From positions 28,732,859 through 28,796,858 of the forward strand of contig JASEVX010000007.1 of the NCBI GenBank assembly GCA_031761405.1: 64,000 bases of DNA, given 5' to 3'. Below are positions 33,650 through 44,524 of the stretch, piece by piece (within the stretch, counting starts at the first letter, position 1; every line of letters starts with the position of its first letter). A model generated the notes under the pieces. The model was not told the DNA's origin and ran no database searches. It worked only from the letters and a program-made list of their open reading frames with translations. This stretch comes from Serripes groenlandicus (lineage: Eukaryota; Mollusca; Bivalvia; Cardiida; Cardiidae). The translations under genes and the position numbers were made by a program.

Positions 33650-34075
33650 ATTAAAGGATGTATCATCTGCCTCCCGTTCGATTCCCGGTCGAGTCATATC
33701 AACAATGGTAGTAGACGCTTATCTCCTTGTCGCTCAGAATGGCTGTGGTAGCATTACGAAAGATGTGATGGGGTCAGTATAAGCTTATCCGTTTTGCCAC
33801 ATAGAACAAATCTGTAGCAGATGACTTTGAAAACATCTTATTTAAAATGTGAAAAATCTCTATTAATGGCAGTTTTATTATTAAATAGAGTTGAAAACAT
33901 TGTGGCAAATGGTGAAATTGCTCATCATGAGCAATTTCACCTTTGCCACAATGTTTTCAAAGGTCGTCTGCTGCAGAGGCGACTGAAAGCGTCTACATGT
34001 GGAAAAGGGTTAAGCTTATCAGCAGTACTGGTAATTTACCCAGGAAACACCGCGCCAAAGAGGCCATAAACACAA
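33650..34075 (+). mobile_element. SINE (family 1) split by a TTAA-type MITE
   Basis: The SINE left part (33665-33780: CGTTCGATTCCCGGTCGAG, TTGTCGCTCAGAATGGCTG) and tail (34021-34075: CAGTACTGGTAATTTACCCA) are separated by a family A copy, 33790-34010. The direct repeat TAAGCTTATC flanks the insert at 33780 and 34011. Confidence 0.6.
33790..34010 (-). repeat. TTAA MITE family A copy inside a SINE
   Basis: CAAATCTGTAGCAGATGACT at the left, GAAATTGCTCATCATGAGCA central palindrome, ACATGTGGAAAAGGGT at the right. Confidence 0.7.
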
Positions 34076-34365
34076 ACAAAAAACATTTATTTGGGGCGTG
34101 TAAGGAGAACACGAAACGTGTTGCATGTGCTAACAGAAAATGCTCAAGAGAGAACAGTCGTCCTAGAATGCCCCTACAAATGTTATATAGAGTTAGACGT
34201 TATTTGTTTAGAAATTACTTAATTTAAAACCGGATTTCCTATGGCGCGTCTCTTTGAGCCGATTAGAAAGTGAGCCGTTGTAAAAAGTATTTCGATGTAC
34301 AGGAAAAATCGACATATGTTTTTCGACAAAAAGAGAATTAACCGTATTAAGATATAGACTCTCTA

Positions 34366-34371
34366 TTTATT
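34366..34371 (-). terminator. Polyadenylation signal AATAAA of the galaxin-like gene
   Basis: AATAAA on the - strand about 78 nt past the TAA stop at 34449, in A+T-rich sequence. It is the first canonical signal after the stop. Confidence 0.55.
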
Positions 34372-34448
34372 TCACTGATACTAGCAACATAACATTGGAA
34401 AAAACAAACATAAAAAATGTTACATTGTTGCTCTTTATGGTTCAAATT

Positions 34449-36637
34449 TTATTTAGCTGCTGGCCTCTTTTTCAATACTCCATTACAACACTCCAGTACA
34501 GCGGCATCAAATGCTTTGGTTGAACAGCATTGTGGTAGTTTGCCGAGCATGCGTCGAACAACACCGCTACAGCACATCATCTTATCAGCGTCAAAGGATT
34601 CGCACACGCAACATCCCGTGTTCGACCCTCGCAACTTAGCCACCCTGCCATTACAGCAAAGTTGCCGATCAACATCGAAAGGCGATGGACCACAGCACTC
34701 TGTATTTTCAGCGACTTTCTTTTTTATCATACCGTTGCAGCAAACGTGGGAGGCCCGGTCATAAAGGTCACCATCGCAGCAAGCAGGATCAACGCCTGTC
34801 CGGTTGTATAAATATCCAGAACAACAAAGCATGTAGGCGGCATCGTACGCCTGGCCAGCGCAGCACTTAGGCTCGAGTCCCATTCTTGGGAAAAGGTCTC
34901 CGCGGCAACATATGGTGTCTACAGCATCGTAGATCTGTCTTCTACAACATGCAGGACTTTGCGTTCCTCGTTTATCAACGACGGTATCCACACAGCAACA
35001 GTGAGTTGTGGCATCATAACTGTTAAAGGCACAGCATCCTGGTTCGTTGCCAAACCTAGGTTGAACGTTGTCACTGCAACACATACCTGTAACGGCGTCA
35101 AACGATTTTGTACCACAACACTCCGGTTGTTTACCAAGTCTTGGCTGCACTTTACCCATGCAACACATCTCTGCAGCGGCGTCGAATGATTTGACCCCGC
35201 AGCATTCTGGTTTGGAACCTTCTTGCTGATTTACAACACCGTCGCAACATATCTCGCCAGCTTCGTTATACTGTTCATGTCCACAACACGCTGACGTGTT
35301 GGTTTTTCTCTTAAGCGTTAAGTTACTACAGCAAAGTGAGAAGACTTCGTCAATGAGGACTCGAGCACAACACGCTGGGACGATGTAATTCTTGGTGCTC
35401 TTCAATTTGCCATCACAACACATCATTTTGGACTCATCGTACGCTTTTCTACCACAACAAAAAGGTTGAGCACCCAATAGTTTTTCTACCCTTCCGTCAC
35501 AACATTGAAATTGAGAGACGTCGTATGCATCATTTCCACAGCACTTCGATACTGCTCCTTTCTTGTTTTTAACGCGTTCGTCGCAGCAGAGCTGGAACGC
35601 TTTGTCGTATACCCTGTTACCGCAGCATTTTGGTTTGGCACCATTGCTTGCTCTCAGTTTACCGTCGCAGCACACGTGGGTCGTTCCATCGAACACCTTA
35701 ACTCCACAGCACATCGGCTTCTCACCTTTCTTGTTTCTGATAGTACCGTTACAACAGATTTGCGTGATTGAATCAAATCTCTTTTCGTCACAGCATTTAC
35801 TATTGGTCCCAACCATCGGACGCACGTTACCTTTACAGCACAGGGTTTTTGTCTCGTCAATCATCTTGTCTGCACAGCATCTAGGTTTGGTTCCCTTTCT
35901 TTTAAACAGATTACCTTTACAACAAAATTGGGTTGTAGCATCATACCCGGTACCATTACAGCATTTCGGCAGCATCCCCTTCTTCTTTTCTAAATTTCCC
36001 CTACAACACATCAATTTACATTGGGCGTAACTTTCATTTCCACAACATTTCGTGTCACCATCCACCCGCTTACTCAGTTCCCCACGGCAGCAAATTTCTT
36101 TCACGGCGTCATACCCTTCGTATTTGCAACATTTTGGCTTATCGCCCTTCTTGCGTTGTACAACACCCCGACAACACATCTGACGGACAGGATTGTATGT
36201 CTCGTTGCCACAACATTTCGACACAGCGCTCACTCTACCCTGGAGCACGCCTCTGCAGCATACGGTCTCGGATGCATCGTAGACATTTTCACCACAGCAT
36301 CGTGGCAAACGACCCATCTTTTGCTGAACATTACCTCTGCAACACAACTGGTCTGCCGCATCGACTTCAGTCTTACCGCAACACTGTGGGAGTTCTCCCG
36401 TTTTGCCAACAATAACTCCCCTGCAGCACATGGCGTTGACTGCATCGTATGCATTTAGACCGCAACATTTGGACAATGTACCGTTTCTCATTTGGACTTT
36501 TCTGTTACAACACATGCCCAACGACGCATCATAGCTGTCTTTGCCGCAACATCGTGGTACGGTACCGAACCTCTCACTCACGTTTTCTTCACAGCACAAA
36601 CTAGTTGTAGGGTCATAGTCAGTGGCACCGCAAATTA
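34449..36637 (-). CDS. Galaxin-like gene exon 7: ~26 tandem di-cysteine galaxin repeats
   Basis: One intronless 2189-nt exon, acceptor ctcatttcag at 36639-36638, terminal TAA at 34449-34451. It opens with a half unit (VICGATDYDP), then 25 full units and a final half unit. Each unit is ~28 residues of the form CC(R/D/N)G(x)8-10 P(x)CCG(x)3(Y/F)DA(x)4. Both Cys pairs persist in nearly every unit; exceptions are small, such as extra Cys in GCCVCESFD and HCCCVD. The C-terminus is basic (LKKRPAAK). Units have diverged in sequence while the Cys pattern is kept, which suggests old duplication under structural constraint. Confidence 0.93.
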
Positions 36638-39600
36638 CTGAAATGAGAAAACGTTATTGTGTCATGTATAAATGGTGGCCCGAAGATAATTGTAGATATT
36701 ATAGGTACATGAATGTTATTGATTGAGTTCATATAATAGTAGTAACATGAATGTAACGGACTGGGTACATATATCAGTAGTAACATGAAGATATGTTATT
36801 GACTGAATACGTTTATACAACGGTTTGTAATGAGTTGAGTAGTTTTATATAAAAGCATATAATGGGCCGAGTACCTTGTGTAAAGGTATGTAATGAGTCG
36901 AGTACCTTTATGTCACGGTATTTACTTAGTTAATTACCCTTAGCCTGTGAAGATAAAGTTTGAAAATGGCAAAATGACATTCGTGTACTTTAAAACATGA
37001 AGACCCATCTGTATATCCACTCCGATTGACTTGAAATTGTTTCATTGTTTTAAATAATATGCGTAGACTGATCCAACGATTCGCAGTTGCAAAATGGCAG
37101 TATATAATACTTAATCTGACACTTTTATTCGTGTATGGGTGTATGACATAACACGTATAAAGTATAAAGTTATAGTCACTATCACAAAGACATAAGACAT
37201 TCATACTTTAACCCTTTCTCTCAAATAGATGCTTTTTGACGCCTCTGCAGCAGACGGCTATTTGAAAACATAGTGACAAAAGAAGAAATTGCACAAAACG
37301 TGCAATTTCTCCTTTTGCCACAATGTTTTCCACTTTTTGTCATAGGTTATCCATTCTATTATGGAGATTTTCTATGTTTTGACAAAATACGTTCAAAGTC
37401 GTCTGCTGCAGAATTGTCGTATGAGGGAAAGGGTTAACAAGCTCGGGACATTGTCAAATCGATATAATGCGGTTCCATAAGCTTTATTTTTCTCTGTTGT
37501 TGTTTATGGCAACAACACTTTTTTCATGAATATTCATAATCTTTAATCAAATACCGTGAACAGATGTTATATAATCCGCTCGTAAATCTGTCCTAATGAC
37601 ACCACAAAATTGTCCGTTAATAACTTTCACGTCTTTATAATGTGGCAATATACTGCGTCACACAATTATAACGACACAAATCATTTCGAGGTATGGATAA
37701 AAAAGGGAAGGCATGTCAGTCGTTTAACACTTTTGCACTTGCAGACACAAATTGATGCATCTGTAGCAGACTTTTGAAAACATTGTGGAAAAAAGAAAAA
37801 TGTTTCATAATGAGCTATTTTTCTTTTTGCCACAAATTTTCACTTCAGGAGGTTTGTCATGGACTGCTGCATAATTGATGTAGGTGGGAAATCATGCTGA
37901 ATTCTAACTAACGTCGCTTGTATCGTGACAAGCTCTTGCATATTCATAAGGTAGCGATAACTGCACAGATCTATTATAAATCTGATAATAAAGAACCATA
38001 TCATGTAACATGCAAACAAGTTATACCATATTTAATAAGTACACTTCATTAAAGAAGTTTCTTGAAATCCTTTATAATTAATGCTACCCTCTTTTGTCAT
38101 GATGTTTTTGAAATTGTGTACTGCTTATAATCGCATACCGATTTTGTTCTATACTTAAATCTCTTTAATGTGCCTGTCACTTATGTGAACTTATTACGTA
38201 TATATATGTTAATTTTTATAATGAGTCGGAGTCTGAATTACTATTTGGCGATAGGTCCATGGCAAATAAGACTTTGTGGATGCGCTGGCTGATCTGGAAC
38301 TACACTGGTCGTAAATGACTAACAGTTGTTATTTCTCAAATTATAATGTCATCTTACTTTGGTCAATTACTATGAATTAAAACAAAACGTTATAAGAAAG
38401 AATGCAGCGGTTGTGTTAGTATACAACTTCCCGCATAAAACCAATTTACAGCTAGACAACTTTAAAAACATCCTCATAAAATTAGGATGATTAAAATGAT
38501 AATTCGTTATTGAATACAGTTGAAACATTTAGGTAAAATTAGCAATTTCCCCTTTTGCCACAATATTTATAAAAGTCGTCGGCTGCGGATGCGTCAAAGT
38601 GCGTCTGCAAGTAAGAAAGGGTTAATAATCTTAACTAATACTTACTTCTAGGTGTCGGCTCTGAAACATATAAATAAAGATATATATGAGCAATGTTTGA
38701 TTAAAAGGGGGTCTTAATATCCCTAATAGATAACATAGACTATTATGGTAGTCATGTATGTGTGGCTACAACTCTAGCTTTTCGGCAGAATGTACATCTA
38801 TATCCCTTCTAAAGGTAAGCTAACAGTGAAGTCCCTGGTTAGTGCAATTACATAGGCTCACCTGAATCTTCACTGTACCTAAATGCAATATGACTCCAAA
38901 CCTTGTTGTATTTTGAAAGCGACTGTGATATTAATAATATGCCATACTCATGTATTTTGTCATACGAGCAGACTATCCTATAATTTTGATAATAGCTTTC
39001 TTTCTCGAACATGTCGAGCTGCGAAAGCTCAGTCGGTAAGGACGAGGATTATCAATCAGGGGTCGTTAGTTCGATCCCCGGCTCGGCTATTAATTCCTTC
39101 GAGTATTGACAAAAGTTATTGTGACTAGCGTCATTCGATTTCCACCAATGGGCTATTATAGTTCATGTTGGGTGCTGGTCAATTACCAGGGAATAAGGTG
39201 GTGTAGAGTACTTGTGCGAGAAAGTCAGGCCACACGTTGACAGGTGAACTAACAGTCGGGATATAAATTGGGGGAAAAACCCAGTTGAAAACGGCCTTTA
39301 ACTCGAATTAATCAATCAATCCTTTGAATATGCAGTGAAACTCATCATGTGCAACTTCCCAATTTCCAATAATGCATTCAAAATTCGTCTGCTCTGATGT
39401 GTCAAAATGCATCTGAATATGGCAAAAGATAGCACAAAAAATATAAATCAATTTTGGCATCGGCACACGAAGAATAACTTTTAGAATTTGCGACCAGTGA
39501 GGGTGATCATGATATTTTCTGTTTTGAATCTAGGCGTGAAAGCAACCTGTAAGCCTCTGTTTAACTTGATCGTAAAAACCAACGTGGTGAAACATCGCTA

Positions 39601-42600
39601 ATCATCATCCGGGGCTACTCGATTTTCTTAATGAGATCGTTAGATATCGGTATTGTTCGGGAGCTTGTCGGTCATTCATTTCAAGCGGAAATGAAGAAAA
39701 AAATCAACGAACAAATATTTATCATCTTTGAGTTCGGACGGCAATACGATAACTGAATAGTAGAGAACGGTGCTGTTCGTGAGCTTGTCGGTCATTTCCG
39801 CCGGAAAATGAACGACTAATCCACAAACAAAACTGGTCTATATCGACCTCAAACAGAAATTCCCGAACCCAATAGGGATGTTCTATCACTGCTGGCTGTT
39901 TTGTCTTTCACGAATATTTATAAACTGTGTACCTTCGGTTGGTGGCAGTGGGGCTGAAATTTTAAAAGGAACTTGTTAGAAGAATTCAACTTTAAATTAA
40001 CCTGTCTTCGGATATTGCATTCATCAAGGATTTATACGTAAATCCATTGGGAAAAGTGTTATTTTCAACCTCAGGTGACACGTAACATAAATAGGTTTTA
40101 CTGGACGACACCAACTATATTGAAATGTATTATTTACATGACAAAATCAGAGTCCCAAAATTGTTTAACCCTTTCCCTCATACGACAATTCTGCAGCAGA
40201 CGACTTTGAACATATCTTGTCAAATAATGGAAAATCTCTATAATTGAATGGATAACCTATGACTAAAAGTGGAAAACATTGTGACAAAAGGAGAAATTGC
40301 ACGTTTTGTGCAATTTCTTCTTTTGTTACTATGTTTTCAAACAGCCGCCTGCTGCAGAGGCGTCAGAAAGCGTCTATATGAGGGAAATGGTTAAAAAAGT
40401 GTCGTTTGTATTGCCAAATTTTGAATACATAACATGTTTACACATTCACATTTTAACAATACAAATTCATATGTCTTCAATGTTTATATTGTATAATACT
40501 TATACATGAATTTGTAGTTAATGACAATGTAAAATTGCAGTGTGTCCATACGCTGGCTAGCTATAATGTCTTATACAACATATACGTATGCTGATATGTG
40601 TATGTTTGTATTACTTATTGTAATATGAACATTGTTTGATATTGCATACTCATGGGTATGTTGCCCACTTTATTTTTTTAGTAAACCGCTGAGGAAGATG
40701 TATCAGCCACGTTGATTGTCCTAAATATAACTCGTCCTTGGCTCAAACTCGCAGTATCGCGATTCTTAATTCAAAACTTAACTACATGAATTGAAGTGAC
40801 TTCAAAATAAAAAAACAAAAACGTGTTGTCTTACCTGGTTCAGGTGGCATGCAGGTGTGACCGCACCCGGTTGAACAACATTTGAGGTCACCTGAACACA
40901 ACGAGTCATCGGTACATTCCTCAACACAAATACCGGGTCCAGTGACAGGTGGACAGAAACCAGGTTTGTCTGAAATAAATCAATAAAATGAAATATAAAC
41001 AAATATATTGGTGTTCCTTTAATTCAAACAAAGACTTTAACAATGGTAGTAATTGCTGCCCTCCTTGGCGTTCGGGGCTAGCGTTACGACTGACTGGATG
41101 GTGTCATGTATTCTTTCCAAGGATGTATATAGTCAGTGTGACAAGCGTTATTCGTCTTCAGCCGTTGGACTAAATAGACTATGTTGGAAGGTAGTTTAAT
41201 GTTTCCAGGGATGAATGCGCTCCTTGTTATTTGGTTATTTGAACAGAAAAAAATTGAATTTATATGTTAATGTAAAGCGTTTGCGTTATATACACCTTGA
41301 AAACGTGTAATAGTCTGAATGTATTGTTTCTACACATATAAGGACGTCTTACTTTATTTGAATAGTCCCACAATCGAAATTAAAATAGCTGTTTTATGAT
41401 GTCATTTATATCTAGTGGCTTCCATCAACTGATTAGTCCTGATTTCCTGATTTCCTGGGTGATCGTACGTGTAAATATATGTGTAAATATATGTGTATGC
41501 TTTAAAAAAGAAGATACAACCTTTTGGCATGCTTGGCTTCTCAGGGCAAGTTTGGCAGCATTCCCCTTTTATTTTTATTGGATTGGCACACTCGGGTTTC
41601 GCACACCGTACCGTGGCACATCTGTCTGAAAAAAATACCAACAATCGTATCGGTCAATACCTTTAATGAGCCCCAGATAATTATCAATTATAAATTTCAA
41701 AGTGTCTCTTCCTCTTAACGGCCATATTTTGAATTTAATTTAAGTCACATAAGAACAAATCATGAGAACTTTGTTGTAGTTGGGTGTTTTGTTTTCAAAA
41801 TAGTGAAGGTGGTTTGTAAGAATATTTTATGCATATAGTTTAGCCATATCACACAAATCGCTTTATATGCTTGTGATGTTCGCTTATTTTATCAGAATAT
41901 GGAAGGTGGTTTTTTAGAATATTGTATGCATAGTCCCTACTCTTTAGCCATATAATACACATCGCTCTATATGCTGGCATACATGCTTGTGACTAACATA
42001 ACAAATAACAATATATTTACAAAGATGCGTTCAAAGTCTTTTGCTGCTATTTGTTTCATGTGGTAAAGGGTTAAGTGTGTAATCACTGACGGCTATGTTT
42101 CATCATGCTCAATACGAATTGATCGATTGGGGGTCTAACGCCGTTTTCTAACGCCGTTTTCAACAAAAAGCAGTCATAGCACGGCGGCCAGTTCACCTAC
42201 TCATGTGTTTCCTAGCTTTTCTCACACCAGAATATATACTCCACACAACATAGTTTACAAGCTTTTGGCTGCCTATCCACATAGACTGTTAGCCCATTGG
42301 TGGAAGACGAATGACCTTTGTCACAGTGACTTTTGTCAAACGTGCGAAAGAATATTGGCCGAGCCAGGGTTGGAACTCATCAGCCCGCGTTGCTACCAAC
42401 TGAGCTACCAGGTTGGGCTCAATATGAGTTGAAGGAGTCTCGACTCACACGAAGAGTAGCATAATGCTTACCTATTTTTGGTGGCAGTGGGTCTGAAAAA
42501 TAAAAAGAATAAATGGCAATAAGCACATGTTTTTGTCATGGATGTAACAATTTACGTTCTTCATTTCATTTCCATCATTTCAGGTTGGTATTTAATAATA

Positions 42601-44324
42601 AAAAAAATCATATATGAGCCATTCCACGAGGAAAGCAACATAATGGACTCTGCGTAATGTTTCTACCCAGATCAGCCTGCTCAGTCCGCGCAAGCTAATC
42701 CGGGCCGACACATTCCGTCTTGGGGGATAGAGGTATAGAGTTATGATTCCTGAAACAGAAAATATACAGGAGGCGAAAAGTGTCTGCCCGGGTAAGCTTG
42801 TGCAGCATGCTTAGACCGATCCGGCTCAATACCTTACGCAATGTTGGTTTTCTCGTGATACGGCTCATATGATATAACACAGCCAACAAACTACTTAGTA
42901 ACTCACGACCTGAGCTAAACATGTATCAAAAAACAAAGAGCACGATCAGTCTGTGCTGTTGTATAGTCAGATACGAGCACTGGCCTTCTCAGTTGTGTTA
43001 GTCACGAATGACAGAAACACCTGAAGGAGCGAAATACTTGGTTTCATATGGCATGGTTTATTTGATTGGCTTGATCTTTCTTAATCACGTGAAAGTGAAT
43101 ACCCGCATGACGAGTATTACTGTATTACTGTTTCTTACATACATACACATGTTATAGCATATGCACCAGACTTCTTTTTTACACAATGGTGTAATCTCTA
43201 TTCAGTATTCATAGAGGTTTTCCATATATTTGTCTAGATGTTTACATTTTTAGTTGTCTGCTACATATTTGTTGTAAATGGGAAAGGGTTAAGTTAAAAG
43301 TATCAACCGAAAACAAATAGTAACTCTATTATTCTCATTATTGTTTTGTATTTTCTCGAATTGCCGTTGACATGTACCATCGTGATTCCAACGTTATGTG
43401 CACGGATTTCCAGTGTGGCAAAGGGCTAACATAAAGCTCCCTTTGTTTGGAATTCAAAAAAGAGAGGAACTTTTACTGCATGTTACATCTTGAAATACAC
43501 GAACAGATATCTTAAAGCATTAAGGATCAATATCAATTCAAACCATGTTTCTTACAATTTATAAACGGAAAAAATAATTATCAAAGTAGGAAAATATTAA
43601 AAGAAAAGATAAAAGGAGCAAATGGTGATGATGATCATTGTTAGTTTTATGATAGTGGTGACATACATATGAATATAAACACGCACAGAGCTATCTAGCT
43701 AGTGTGCATATTCATGGGCACACCTAAGTCAAACATTACTACAACTCGTATGTTGGACATGTACAGGTGGAAGACAGAAGGGGTCTTGTCGAAACGAAAT
43801 ACAAGATGCCAACAACGTATCGTTAACACTCTGCAAAGTCTAGTGGTTTAGCACTTTTGGGCATGACCAGTCTCTCCTGTTGGCCTCTGCTAAAACGTTT
43901 ACACATATTTACATATATTCAGAATAATATACATAGCTTAAATGGTAATTCAATCAAGATACCAGCACCGTTATGGGAGAATATTTATTTATTTAAGTAA
44001 TACATTTCCACCAAAGTGCCACCATGTAAGAAAGGTTGTTTTATTATTCTTTAAATATTCACAGTTGACATAATTAAACACTGAAATACCGGATATGATT
44101 GTAAACAGAAAAGACCCTTGTCAATCTGTCAAGAAGGCCTAGGATGAGATTTGCCTTAGCTAGTCGCAGATTCAAATGCGACTTAAATATCATATATGTT
44201 TATACTGCTGACATTGAAATAGGAATAATTAGTATTATTAATACTCATACCAATACTAATAACTACTACGACTAATAATATAAATAATCATCATCGTCAT
44301 CATCATCATCATCAACAACATCCC

Positions 44325-44418
<94 letters not shown>

Positions 44419-44490
44419 TTCTTCTTCTTCTTCTTCTTCTTCTTCATCATCATTCTGATAGCATCAACAATTTAATAATAATAATCATAA

Positions 44491-44524
<34 letters not shown>

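Noticed and set aside
34081..34227. Cys-containing frame (CKENTKRVACANRKC) downstream of the galaxin gene
   Set aside because: On the + strand, fused to MITE and SINE sequence, no family match.
34417..36458. Open frames on the + strand opposite the galaxin exon (up to 155 codons)
   Set aside because: Antisense shadows of a constrained Cys-rich exon; no homology.
39015..39090. Possible tRNA gene at a second site
   Set aside because: Box A and B are present but the acceptor stem does not pair and a family 2 SINE body continues.
44256..44453. Poly-Met/Lys open frame
   Set aside because: Microsatellite translation.
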